From the NCBI GenBank assembly GCA_030374805.1, contig JARGSG010000098.1:62001-126000 (forward strand): a stretch of 64,000 nt of DNA. The letters are read 5' to 3'. How positions within the stretch are numbered: the first letter of the stretch is position 1; the number at the start of each line of letters is the position of its first letter. Below the pieces are notes generated by a model. The model made no database searches. It had not been told where the DNA came from and was given only the letters and a program-made list of their open reading frames with translations. Shown here piece after piece: positions 21,215 to 31,822 of this stretch. The stretch comes from Gracilaria gracilis (Eukaryota; Rhodophyta; Florideophyceae; Gracilariales; Gracilariaceae). The position numbers and the translations under genes are program-made.

Positions 21215-23205
21215 CACTCGGATATCCACAGGCTGCCAGAGTGATTGGTGGGGAATGTCCACTCTGGCGGCGGACGTCGCTGAGAGCAGAATCCTGGCGT
21301 CATCTGCTCAATGCTTCGGACTTTGTAGTGCGCACCATAAAGTACGGGATTTCGGATCCTCCCACATTCCCGTTCACCGAAGGACGCGTACTACCCGACA
21401 TTCCTCAAACTCCGCGGGACAAGGAGTACGCGGAGGAGGACCTTTCCAAGGGCCTCAGAGAGAAGATTTACAAAGAAATCTCCGAAGAGTATGCTATGGC
21501 AAGGGTAAGGGAAGGAAAGATGGTCTCTTCGGCTTTTACAGTGTGGCGACCAGATTCTCACGGGGAGGAGAAAGCTCGTTTTCTGATCAACTTTCATCTC
21601 CAGAGTCAGCACTGGCCACGTGGGACGGTGAAAATGGAAACATTGCCCTCTTTCTCTATCGAAATGCAAAAGGGAGACTTTCTGATGTCTTGGGACATCA
21701 AAGGGGGCTATCGGGCTTTCTACCTTCATCCTGGCATGCGCGACAACTTTATCTTTCGGTACGCCGATGGCTATTTTCGCTGCGTCGCTCTGCCGTTCGG
21801 GTGGGGCCGCTCGGCCATGTGGTTTACGAAGTTATTGAAGCCACTCGTGCGACATATTCGCTGTTCTCTGGGGTACAGGGTACTGCCGTACATCGACGAC
21901 TTCCTCGTTGCTCCTTCACCTCCTGGTGTAGTGGCACTTGCGAAGAACTGCGCTCGGGCTCGGCACAAACTTGGACGACTTCTGACCACGTTGGGGATTA
22001 CGAGGCACCTAACGAAAGGCGACTGGCAAGGGAGTCAGCAGATAGATCATCTGGGATTCCGCATAGACACCCTTCGAATGCAGGTGCTCGTCGTTCCACA
22101 CAAGGTAGCAGGGTTCATCGTTTGGCCGTGAAACTTCTATGGGCTGCCACTTTGCACCGCAGGTTAGTCCCACTCCAGACACTTCGGCATTTTTGCGGCG
22201 TTTGCATATCACTATCCCTGGCCTTTCCCGTGGCGCGGTTCTACACAAGAGCAATGTACGAAGACATGGCAGCAGAGCGGAGGCGCTCCGGACAACCCGC
22301 AGCGCGTACCGCACGTGTGCGGTTGTCCCGTCAGTCTCTTCGGGATCTGCGCTACTGGCGCTCATTTACCCAGGACGAGGGCCGGCCGTTGCGCACCCCC
22401 AAGCCCCAGCTTGCCTGCACAGCGACGCGGCAGACGTGGGGTACGGCGGTACGCTTGGCACAGACCTTCGACCCGGGAGCCCTGGTTCCTGGGAAGGACG
22501 CGGTTTATGGCGAACGAAGGAACGAGTTCTACCAATAACTCTCAGAGAACTCCGCGCCGTAAGACTCCTGATGAGCTGGCATTTCGCCCAACAACTGTCG
22601 GACGAGACCATCAGGAAGGTACTGATCCAGGAAGACAACCAAGTCGTGGCTCTCATTTTGAACTCCATGGTGTCGGCTTCACCAGCATTGATGAGCGAAC
22701 TGCGCAAGCTGCGAAGACTGCTACAGGCAATGAACGTCCAGATAGAAGCACGTTGGCTACCCAGTGCGTTGAACAGATACGCCGACAGACTGTCGCGGAC
22801 CTGGCTGTCTCACGACACAAGGGCAACGGCTCATCTGCTGAACGCGTTGAAGCGCGAATTCGAATTCGACCGCCACGTCTTCTGGAGTCGTCCGCTCGGC
22901 GAGAGGATGGCAGCTCGGAGGAAGTACGTGGACAGCAACCTGAAGGAAACTTGGCCGAGCCACCTGTGCCATCTCTGGACCCCGCCGTTCGATTTGCTCC
23001 CTCTCGTGATAGACAAGATCGAGAGAGACCAGGCCTGCGCAGTCATTGTCGCGCCACATTGACCGAACCAAGCTTGGTGCCAAACGCTGACGCGAATCAG
23101 CACGCACCTATCGTTGCTGCACCCGACAGACCTGCCGTACCCACTGCTTGCCCAACGACGTTCGGCAGAGAGTTGGTCGGTCGTGGTAGCACGGATACGG
23201 TGCTA
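21211..23205 (+). pseudogene. Reverse transcriptase plus RNase H of the YR retrotransposon
   Basis: The palm has S-W-D-I-K-G-G-Y (first Asp), L-P-F-G-W-G and Y-I-D-D (catalytic pair, about 21893). At about 22105 the frame shifts; a connection region follows in the second frame, then another shift near 22415 leads to RNase H with H-S-D-A-A-D, L-R-E-L-R-A, Q-E-D-N and a late R-Y-A-D box. The frame then runs to TGA at 23060-23062. The TGA stands where a Trp codon would fit, and the frame goes on to about 23205. The order RT, RNase H fits DIRS-group elements. In-frame breaks show it is not functional. Confidence 0.8.
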
Positions 23206-24225
23206 AACTTCTACCAGGAAAGTGTGCGACGCTCTGTCCTGAACCGATCGACGCCCAGAGACTGTACGGGGGGTGCTGATGCCGCCGCGGACCTGATGGC
23301 TACTTACGGCTACTCGCCCACGACTTGGCGTAACAGATCTGTTCAGCTCCGCAAATGGTTTCATTTCTGCCAACAGAACCAGCGACCCGTAATGACCACG
23401 TCGGACGGCGATGTAGCGGCATTTATCGGATATCTGGCGAACGAAGGAAAAGTGAAACCTTCTTCTCTTCCCCAGTACCTCTCCGCAATATCTCGGTTTC
23501 ACGAACATCACAATCGGGCCTCGCCCACCACCTCTACTCTGGTCAAGGATGTCGCGCAGGCTTACAGCCGAAAATGCGCCGCAGAGTGGCCTCCACAAAA
23601 AGTTCGGGTCGGCATTTCGGCTACAAGCATGCGCCGTATTCTCGATCATGGGTGCCAGACGGAGGAAGCCGAAGAAACTGGGGCATGCTGTGCCACGATT
23701 GTCAGCTTCTTGTTTCACTTGCGTGAGGTGAGCCTGAACAGCCTGAAGCGATCAGATATCTCTGTCATCGACGACATAATCAGATTGACAGTTCGCCGGA
23801 GGAATAACAAACACCTTCAGCGTCCTTTGGTTTTGAATTACTGGCGCAATCAATCATGGCAAGGCTACTCGGACACATTTGTTCTCGTTCGGCGATTGCT
23901 ACGGCTTTCGGGTTCGCCGATTCTATTTTCTAACGCACCAACAGAAAAGCAGCCATTAACTTCGTCCGTGCGGCTTTCCCTGGCATCGTCAGAAATAGAA
24001 GCGTCGGACGGTACTTTCTAAAACTCCCGCAGCCCTAGAATAGGGGCTTTCAACGAACTGTTGCAACATGGAATACCGCGAGAGCTTATTATGCATAGGT
24101 TTGATTGGCAGTCGGAATCTATGTTCCGCGTTTATACCGACAGCTCGGTAGTTTTGTCTACCGCATCCGGCTATTTCTTTGCTCAGCTCCTCCAACAGTC
24201 CTCGCTTCGCCCTCCGCCTGCGTGA
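23070..24225 (+). pseudogene. Tyrosine recombinase of the retrotransposon
   Basis: The start is not clear; the readable protein begins near 23070. A SAM-like helical domain (23280-23600) is followed by the catalytic part: L-R-E-V in the first Arg box (about 23720), a lysine-poor beta region, then S-P-R-I-G-A in the second box and a Tyr in A-S-G-Y-F-F (about 24170). A TAA at 24019-24021 cuts the frame just before the second box; after it the same frame continues to TGA at 24223-24225. The His normally placed three residues before the second Arg is read as Arg. Recombinases of this family insert the cDNA circle. Confidence 0.8.
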
Positions 24226-24249
24226 TACTTACTTTGGACTTCACTAAAC

Positions 24250-24621
24250 CCTTCATCAACCTGTCACAGAGTGTATAAAAATGAAGGATCTACTACATAA
24301 GGAATAGCGAGCGGTGCAGCAGATTTGCAAGGCAGCCGAGCATACCAAGATGCGCAACTGTCTCTGCTGTTCTGGCCAGCTGTCGCTTCGGGAGACTGAG
24401 CGCAACTGTCTCGACTTTCTGGCCAGCTGAGGCAGAGAGAGGCCGAACGCAACTGTCTCCGCTCTTCCGATCGGCTGAGGCAGAGAATGGTTGAGCGCAG
24501 TTTGCGAGCTGTCTCGCACGCTGTCTTTTGTGATCAGGAGTTCACACTTTGAAAGCCTTATTTAAGGAGAAGCCAACTGGTCACAGCAAGCAACTCTCTC
24601 TCCTGCCCTATGTCCGTTTCT
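24250..24621 (+). repeat. Right direct repeat of the retrotransposon
   Basis: Near-identical to 20121-20493, including the 48-bp tandem units (one unit has lost a base). Similarity stops after GTCCGTTTCT at 24621. Confidence 0.85.
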
Positions 24622-26883
24622 TTCTACTCATCCCCGCAAGCGCGCTCTTGTTTCACATGTACGTTTGTTGCTACGCAATATAGCAATTATACAGAAAAGA
24701 GTAGCAAATTTGAGCATCTCGAGACATCGCTACTAGCTTTTGTAAAAGACACTACGTTCTTCAGAAAACCCTTTACTTGAACGATTTGGTTAGTACTAGT
24801 AAAGCAAGTTTTTTATACAACTCCGCAAGAGTTTAAGTTGACATGTCTCTTCTTTTCATATAGTTACCACCACTTGCCGTCTTCTTGATAAAAAACACAA
24901 AGCCTATGAATATGCTATCTGAGTCACGAATGTGCCGTTTTCGAGCACTATCCTCTGTATTCAGTCATGAATGCCAACATGGTAGTTTGATGACTACCAT
25001 GTGACTGAAATGACTGACTGGCTTAAAAATGCCATGACTACTGACTTTTGAGGTCGAGAAATCCGCAGTCACAAATACGGCCCTGCCTTTTGCACCATCG
25101 ATTTGTACGAACAGAACTTCTTCAATGCCTGAACCATCTCCCTGAATCTGTCATAATCACATTTACAAGCTGCGAGCAATACGTTGACTTCACTCGTAGA
25201 CAACAACCATCTCGTTCCACCAATGTCAACCGCATACACCTGTTCAGATATCCCCGCTTCGTAGGATATACCTATTCTTTTCAGTTCTAAATCCTGTTCA
25301 ACTGAGCCACTCAAGAATGCTGGCCTCAAGCAAGCATCTCCAACTGCAACGCTACCATGTCGTGTTCTAGAGACTAGGGCGGTGAATGGTGTGTAACGTA
25401 CAAATTCTTGACAAGACTTGGGCAAAGTAACAACAACTTTCTGCATTCCCGTCGTGCGTTCGTTGATTAGACGAAACCCAGTGGAACAAGATGGCGAAGG
25501 TCCCGCTACATTGAGGTCTGGCCTTAACAGTACCATAGAAACTACATTCCTTTGTTTCTGAAAACTCAGTCTGTCTACTTGAGAACCACTTCCAAACATT
25601 ATGAGCTCTTCACCACCTTGCACCCTATGCTTCTCAACATTCGCCAGTTCACTAAGAGGAATCTCCCCGACTAATGAACGATCTATGATATCCTCCAACA
25701 CCCATATCCCGCTGTCGTTCTCTACAGTCCAAGAGATTTGCGGTCGTACATGAAACAAAAGAACTCCCATTCGGTCCTGCAACCCGGGGGAAGGCAAGGC
25801 CCTCAGAAGAGCAACGGCATCCATGTCGCAGACGGGGTTGCTGGAATGATTGCATTCCATTTTCGAGTACGGAACATCTCGAATAACAAATCTCCTCGCC
25901 CAGTTCACAAACCGCTCAAACTCATTCACCCACTCGTAATTCTTGTGATTTAAGAACTATCGTCTCCAAAGGCTAACGATACGAGTGACTTTGTCCATGA
26001 CCGGGTCTACGTCCATTTCTCGTCCCATCCACCAGCCCATGAATGGCAGTGCCCAACGTATCCCGCTGTGGACTCCAACGTCTTCAAGAGCACCATCACT
26101 GTCAGCAACAATATCCTGTCCAGGCTTGGTGTGAATACCGTCTGCAAACAAGGCAGTGATCATTTCCACCCATAGCCACGGTCTTGTATGCGACAGTCGA
26201 AGACTGAAATCACCATTACCTGCAAACACGGACTTCAGACATGCGTATGGGAGAAGACCAAACTCGTGCCATTCACGGTCTGTTCCAAAGTTCGTGCGGT
26301 GAAGATTTTGGTCTACCCAAACACGCACTTCCGTATCCTTTTCAAAGAAAGGCATAGACTTCACAGCAGTCCAAATAGCTTCTGCTTGCTCTTCTGAAAT
26401 GGTGCCCTTGTCATTATACGTTGAGGTGTGCTTGTACGAGACCGCCACATGTAAAACACTGTTTTCCCCTACGAAGTCTGTCGGCACTGGATCATGGTAC
26501 TCGCGCTTCCCCATGGCGATAAGCTTTTGTATAACATTTTTTTTCTGGCGCCATAGAAGACGTCCACTAAGCCCATATGCTATATCGCGATGACGTCCTT
26601 TAGATGCTGTGATAAGGAGCATATAGCTTTCTCGTTGACGTTTATCGACACACGACCATTCACATTCGTTGAAGACCACGGATTGCAAAAACCAGTCCTG
26701 GCCATCTAGGAAAACTTGCCGTGGCCATGAACGAAAATCGTGGGCTTCTAGAAACTCAAGAAGTAAAGCTGCCTCGACATGACGTTTGATACCAGTTGGG
26801 GGTCGAAACGTTCGTATAAGGTGTGCAAGTTTTTCATTTTGTGCGAGCGAATACGTGTAATTGATACACTTTTGAAGGAGCAT

Positions 26884-27742
26884 TTGTCCTTAAAGACTAA
26901 CGACGATGCAAGAAAAGTCAGACGTATCATAGTAGTTGTTTCGTTACTACGTTGACGGGCATCTCAGTTGTGAGTGCACGATGACTTAAGTAATGATAAT
27001 TGTGGATGAGGAGGATCCCACTCTTACAACTGCTCTGCGGGAGTCACTGATATACAGAGAAAGGGGGAACTTCACCTCAGACGGGAAATCTCACTGTATC
27101 AAATGGTTAAGGTTAACCTTTTAGTTGGTTGGTTGAAGGCTAAAACCAAAAACTACACGGTATTTGTTTATTGCTTCTCGCGACAACCACGACTATGCGG
27201 CACCAACTAGATATTGTTGATGGAACACCGGCGTGAACAAAAAGACCTTTTTTCTCGGCATCTGCTCCCGCCACGAAGCCGCGCTGAGCCGGTTTTCCTG
27301 AAAGAGACTACGTTGCTCTAGATACCTCGGATGACGCGAACCGGAGGAGAAAGCAGAGCGGTGGCAGCATCATGAAGCCGTTGCGGCTGTGGCAGGTCTT
27401 GATAGGTCTTCTCAATGTTATACCTAATGATGTGGTTGGCCACGCCCCAGTGCTGCCGCACTGAGTTTGTGATCCAATTCTCAAGCTCGCTCACCGACAA
27501 ATCCTCTTCTGTATCCTTTGAAATAACAATGCTATCGAGGGTGACGACCACGTGAGATGATCTTTAAGGAGCCGAAACCGCACATTCTTCACCATCTCTC
27601 AGCAATGTGATTTGAGTTCTCATCTTCGTGATGCAAACGCTTTGGTTCCGTCGTCAACCAGGACGAACTTCGCACAGTTTTGTTTTGCGGAGCAGGTGTA
27701 ACATCCGATTTGCCCCGTTTCGAGTCATCGCAGTTGTAAGGC
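26884..27742. other. Boundary region between transposon-rich and gene-rich halves
   Basis: A minus-strand frame (27551-27318, 77 residues, no ATG start) has protein-like composition but no known relatives; it may be an exon of an unseen gene. A G-box CACGTG lies at 27549-27554, next to a TGACG at 27542-27546, about 190 bp upstream of the bZIP gene. Confidence 0.35.
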
Positions 27743-28717
27743 ATGAACTCTTCTTTCATTCCGTCGTCAGTCGCGTCGAGCACAACTCCGACTGTACTTG
27801 AACCATCCGACAACGCTGAGGCTGACCCACCACCCGCGCCTGACAATCACCATTTAGAGGTTGCGACAGTGTCTGCTGTTGCATCCATTGAAAAGCTCGA
27901 GCACGATGTCGTATCAGCCGTCGAAGTTGACCTCACACCATCAGCCGCAACATCTTCACCGAAGCGTCCTCGTGTGAGTGACCCACCCCCTGTTGTCATA
28001 CCCACCATCAGCGAAGTCGTGGGCACATCAGCGCTCACCAACGGTGTGGAAGGCATGGAGACGGAACCCAACGACATTGCGAATCACGTGCAAATGTCGT
28101 CGATGGTGGTTCCGTCTGAGGCCGATACGGAAGATAGTCCGGGTATGACAGACGGTCGAACTCCAAATGTTGATACGGCACTTGCGGTTTCTGCCGAGCA
28201 CGCGACATCGTTACAACTCGAGAACGCTGTACATACCGTAGCTCTGACGGTTGACCCAACCGCAGTCCATCAGCAAGGCTCTCTCTCAGACCTTATGCCG
28301 GCCGTATCTACCGCTCAGGCAATCGTCAACACGTCCGATCTGAACGCAGAGCCTCAGCCACCAGCGAAGAAGAAGCGAAAAACATACAACACAGAGGAAG
28401 AGCGAAGGCAAGCAAGAATACTCAAGAACCGACGAACTGCTGAAGAAAGTAGACAACGACGGTTAAAGCGCATGAAACAGCTGGAGGATATTGCCGACAG
28501 AGCAGAGACGAGGGAAAGAGAGCTGTTGGATGAAATCCGGCACGGTAAGGAACAGCTTCAAGAAGCGGCAAAGCTGGAGGTTTCACTACGCGCTGCACTG
28601 CAACAAAAAGACGCGGAGATTGCACGTAGAGACTCTGAAATAGCTCGGAGGGATACGGAGCTCATGCGGAAGCAACAGGAGGTGCAACGGCTCCATGAAC
28701 AGCTGGCACTCAAATGA
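27743..28717 (+). CDS. bZIP transcription factor
   Basis: Intact single exon of 324 residues from ATG at 27743. The first 205 residues are Ser/Pro/Val-rich and probably disordered, with a small basic patch K-R-P-R near residue 75. Residues about 207-225 are K-K-K-R-K and the basic region follows with the signature Asn in L-K-N-R-R-T-A, seven residues before an Arg. This Asn and Arg contact an ACGT-like core. The zipper continues with coiled-coil helices that repeat A-R-R-D-S-E at the end. The upstream G-box and TGACG would fit self-regulation. It is not close enough to a named factor to name a target. Confidence 0.88.
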   Translation: MNSSFIPSSVASSTTPTVLEPSDNAEADPPPAPDNHHLEVATVSAVASIEKLEHDVVSAVEVDLTPSAATSSPKRPRVSDPPPVVIPTISEVVGTSALTNGVEGMETEPNDIANHVQMSSMVVPSEADTEDSPGMTDGRTPNVDTALAVSAEHATSLQLENAVHTVALTVDPTAVHQQGSLSDLMPAVSTAQAIVNTSDLNAEPQPPAKKKRKTYNTEEERRQARILKNRRTAEESRQRRLKRMKQLEDIADRAETRERELLDEIRHGKEQLQEAAKLEVSLRAALQQKDAEIARRDSEIARRDTELMRKQQEVQRLHEQLALK

Positions 28718-29920
28718 ATACCCTCATAGTGTGGGATTCATGCGTATATTCATGTACCACTATTTTTGTTGTCAGCATAAATCGCGTGCCTCAAGCGCAG
28801 GTGGTCAACTTTCTACAAACTACTATTTACTGATTCCGTTCATTGACACGCGGGGCACAAACATCAGCTTGCGGCAGACCAAACCCATTTCTGTGAAGAT
28901 GAAACGGAACTTCCATACACTCCATCACATCAAACACTTCTGCGAACAGTTCTTTGGATCTCGTGCTATCAAAGCGGTGCATAGTGGCCTATGAAAGAGA
29001 GTGATATCTGAAGAGTTCTTAGTAGGAACACGATTCTGCAAGAGAAACTAACCACCTGTTGCTTCCCGGAGAACCCGTTCAAGAGACGCGAGTCTCGTGT
29101 TGCGATTCATAAAAACCGCAGCAAAATTTGCAATTCGGAACGTTGCGCAGCATAATCCGAAGCGACAGCGAATAATTCCGACTAGATACGACCAAAGTCC
29201 TTTACCTAATATGTATGACTACGTCGCCTTAATGATGGACTATGTCTTCCCCAGGTGGCCTCATCCCAGATATCCCACTAGCAGTTTACGAAGTACTCCC
29301 ATTCCGGATATCTCTAAATCGATTCAGCATAGTCGTGCTTACCAACATCTTCCCCGTTGTCCTAAATGCGGACTGCTTTATAGAATGACTAGTATTCCAT
29401 GTAACTCATATCCAAGATGGAAACAGATTTCGTCGTTTAGGCACTTCTTCGTGAACCTGCATATTCAGCCTTTAACTTGGCCCAACACTGGTCTCTTCAA
29501 CACAGTGCTCGCCCAAGGACACAGCACCCAACAACAACCGATGCATAAAAACCTTGGTGCTTGCGTTTATTCTCGCCTTAGCTTTTCTAACAAAAGCCGT
29601 GAACAAGTGACAACATGGTAAACGCTCTGCAGCACATATCAGAGGAAGGTTGGAAATATGAATTTGACGCAGGTATTGCACGATACATACCGGGTACATA
29701 CATGTATTGGCATCGCGTAGAGCAAATTCTTCTTGGTCGGAGAAATTTGATGTCCTCTTGTGCTGATCCCAGTTCAATGCCGCTTTCGTGGCGTTAGAAT
29801 GTAAAGGCAGTGTGATCGGAGAAGGTACACACCCGTATCAAGCGGATCAAGCTAAAAGTAACAAGTAGCAAGTCCGCGTTCCGCTTGATAGAGGTTGCCG
29901 ATCACTGCCTAGAAGCTAAG
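28718..29920. other. Intergenic; one doubtful ORF
   Basis: A plus-strand frame (29097-29621) of 174 codons starts at GTG and has a C-P-K-C pair; without an ATG start or relatives I leave it unsupported. Several other frames are shorter than 100 codons. Confidence 0.3.
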
Positions 29921-31822
29921 TTAAGATTCTGCAGTTGGCGATTCAAGCGGTTGGGTGCGAATGTCATCTTCGGCCCCAGCGACAGGAGCAATTCCAGGCT
30001 CGGTAGTGGCCTTATCAATGATTATCTGTCCTTCTTCAACATCAGTAACCGGTGGTATGTCCACGGTAGAGACAGCAGGGATAGGCGGCGGAGCAGTAGC
30101 ATGACCGCTGGCCACCGCCTTGAAACTCGGCATAGACGAAGCCCGAGAACGAGCCGGACCACTGGTTTCGGAATGGAGACCCGGGAAAGCATTAGCTCCA
30201 ACATCAGACAAATCCATAGATCCATTGGCAGTCTTCTTGTCCGAGGGCGTTTTCTTCTGCTTCGCTTCCGTCTTCTTGGCCTTCTCCTCTGCGGAGGGTG
30301 CAGGAGCAGTCTCGTAGTATGTCGCTTTCTCCTTTACGGCGTCCAAAGCGGCTCTTACCTCACTGATCTTGTTCGGCGGCTTGACGCCAAGACGAGTGAA
30401 AGCAGTGAGGTAGTCGATCGAGTGCGGCTTGAGTTGAGTCTCAGCCGTGTTGACATCAAGGCTTGCTCCCGAAGCACGACCACGAGCCTTCTTACCTTTC
30501 TTACCGCCCTTGCGGACGTAGCTGCTGAATGCCAGATTCTCGAAGTCGTCATTCGGAGCATTCTTCTTCCCAATAGCCTTACCACTAGTAGAGATCTCAC
30601 GCGTAGAAGCGTTTATCTTCAAACTCGGGGAGTTGCCACTCTTCGGGGCGAGATTGACATTCGGCTTATTGATAGTCTCTCCCAACAAAGTCTGCAGATA
30701 TACGATAAGGCCAGAGCACATGTCCTTCTCCTCCTGGTAAGGATGAGGTTCGGGATACTGGGCCTGCTCAGCTTCCCAAGCCTTACGGCGAGCTTCGCGC
30801 TCTGCCTGAATCTCTTCATACTTCTTGCGTTTGGCGATCTTCTGTTGCTCATAATGAATGCGCTCATTGAGATACCACTGGTCACGCTCGTCCTCAAACT
30901 CCTCCCTCATCTTCTTGATCTGGGCCTTGAGTTCAGAGATCCTCTTTCGCTCAGCGGTCCTGTCCACCTGAGGAACGGTACCCTGAAGTTCCTTGATCTT
31001 GGCTTCCTCTTCGGCACGGAAGTCATTCAAGACCTTCTTCTGTTCCTCTAGTTTGGCCTTGGCAGAGTCAATGGCGACATCCTGAGCCTTTCTGGCTTCC
31101 TCCAGTTCTTTGCGCGTAGCGATTCGGGCTTCCTTTGCGCTCTTTTCGTTCTTGATGAGCTCAGCGCGCTCACGAATGAAGTCGCGTCCCTTGTGATGAA
31201 GGAAGGCAATCTGGTTGACGATCTTTTTCTCTTCACCAATGGGCAAGCTTTCGGTCTCCAGGCGGTACTGCAGATCTTTAATACGCTGGTCCAGTTCCTC
31301 CACGGTACGGACGTTCTTAAGAGCCTCATTACCGTCCCTTCCAGCACCGGGCACCTCTACGGAGCTGGACGCCGTATTGCGAGCAGACAAGGCATCCCTG
31401 ACTTCCTTCAACTTGTTGGAGATCACCTTGCGCTTTTCGAAGAGCACGCGGCACTCCTCGTTGAGCTCGGAAATCGCTTTGCGGGCAGCATCGAAGGTGG
31501 GCTTCCCAGACTCGCGGATCTTCTGCCTCTGGTCATTGAAAGCGCGTGTAGAGTTGAGGCGATCAAAACACGCCTGCAGCTCGGTATCAATGACGTCGAT
31601 TTTCTTCTGCAGCTCGGTGCGATTAGGCTCAGGGTAGCGCTTGACCGGGGTGTCCGGAATGGGATCCGGCAACGGGAGACGCTCGCGTCGCGGCTTGCGC
31701 GCTTTATTGGGCGGGGCGGCGTCGCCGTTCGCGGCGGGCTGCGGCGGCTTGTTGTCGGGGATGGGGTTGTCGACCTCGGGCGGCACGACGGGGGCGGCGG
31801 TATCAGCGGTGACACCCGCCAT
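29921..31822 (-). CDS. BFR1: Bfr1-like protein (nuclear segregation / mRNP factor)
   Basis: Single exon, 633 residues from ATG at 31822. A Pro-rich N-terminal 70 residues are followed by a long charged coiled coil (about residues 70-380) with the pattern of the Bfr1 family: an early stretch on splitting the polypeptide into helical hairpins, a K-N-V-R-T-V-E-E-L-D box and many Lys/Glu heptads. The C-terminal third is basic then Ala/Ser/Pro-rich with a V-G-A-N-A-F-P-G-L segment. Bfr1 in yeast associates with polysomes and the ER and helps secretory mRNA use and chromosome segregation. It is transcribed away from delta-COP, so the two secretory genes share the 655-bp GC-rich spacer. Confidence 0.75.
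   Translation of the reverse strand: MAGVTADTAAPVVPPEVDNPIPDNKPPQPAANGDAAPPNKARKPRRERLPLPDPIPDTPVKRYPEPNRTELQKKIDVIDTELQACFDRLNSTRAFNDQRQKIRESGKPTFDAARKAISELNEECRVLFEKRKVISNKLKEVRDALSARNTASSSVEVPGAGRDGNEALKNVRTVEELDQRIKDLQYRLETESLPIGEEKKIVNQIAFLHHKGRDFIRERAELIKNEKSAKEARIATRKELEEARKAQDVAIDSAKAKLEEQKKVLNDFRAEEEAKIKELQGTVPQVDRTAERKRISELKAQIKKMREEFEDERDQWYLNERIHYEQQKIAKRKKYEEIQAEREARRKAWEAEQAQYPEPHPYQEEKDMCSGLIVYLQTLLGETINKPNVNLAPKSGNSPSLKINASTREISTSGKAIGKKNAPNDDFENLAFSSYVRKGGKKGKKARGRASGASLDVNTAETQLKPHSIDYLTAFTRLGVKPPNKISEVRAALDAVKEKATYYETAPAPSAEEKAKKTEAKQKKTPSDKKTANGSMDLSDVGANAFPGLHSETSGPARSRASSMPSFKAVASGHATAPPPIPAVSTVDIPPVTDVEEGQIIIDKATTEPGIAPVAGAEDDIRTQPLESPTAES

Larger units (their letters stand above)
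20121..24621 (+). mobile_element. Tyrosine-recombinase retrotransposon (DIRS/Ngaro-like) with direct repeats
   Basis: Direct repeats of about 372 bp flank genes in DIRS order: Gag-like, reverse transcriptase with RNase H, then a tyrosine recombinase in place of an integrase. DIRS itself has inverted ends; direct or split-direct ends point to the PAT/Ngaro branch. No target duplication was seen, as expected for recombinase-based insertion. Genes carry at least three frameshifts and two nonsense codons, so this copy is inactive. It lies wholly inside the hAT element at 19792-25085, so it arrived second. Confidence 0.85.
19792..25085. mobile_element. hAT-type non-autonomous element carrying a retrotransposon
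   Basis: The ends are inverted: CAGGCCCGTATTTGTGACTG at 19792-19811 against the complement of 25085-25066, 19 of 20 identical. Both sides carry the 8-bp duplication CCTTTTGC (19784-19791 and 25086-25093). An 8-bp duplication and a CAGGG tip are typical of hAT elements. Many GACTGACT-like repeats lie just inside both ends (19808-19890, 24950-25045), as hAT transposase binding sites often do. Without the inner retroelement the unit is about 0.8 kb with no gene, that is, a MITE. It sits inside the split gene described for 19167-26883. Confidence 0.88.
19167..26883 (-). pseudogene. Host-like gene split by a nested transposon
   Basis: One frame begins with ATG at 26883, meets a TAG at 25959-25957, continues in the same frame (25956 to about 25086), is interrupted by the element at 19792-25085, and resumes in the same frame after one copy of the 8-bp duplication (19791 down to 19167). 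Removing the element and one duplication copy keeps the frame, giving about 810 codons with a single internal stop. The first part has a W-V-D-Q box and a later R-P-W-L-W-V-E-M box, faintly like the HET domain of fungal incompatibility proteins; this is weak. The last part has a Cys pair (C-D-S-C). I do not recognise the protein. It may have been a real host gene before the insertion. Confidence 0.65.

Noticed and set aside
22315..23060. First half of a plus-strand frame ending in the recombinase
   Set aside because: Overlaps the RT-RNase H part and has no domain of its own; only the part from about 23070 is coding.
29472..29777. Minus-strand 101-codon frame
   Set aside because: Starts at TTG, no known relatives, overlaps another weak frame.
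29885..31051. Long plus-strand frame of 388 codons opposite BFR1
   Set aside because: Antisense shadow of the coiled-coil gene; Ser/Arg/Leu-rich composition, no ATG support, real gene on minus strand.
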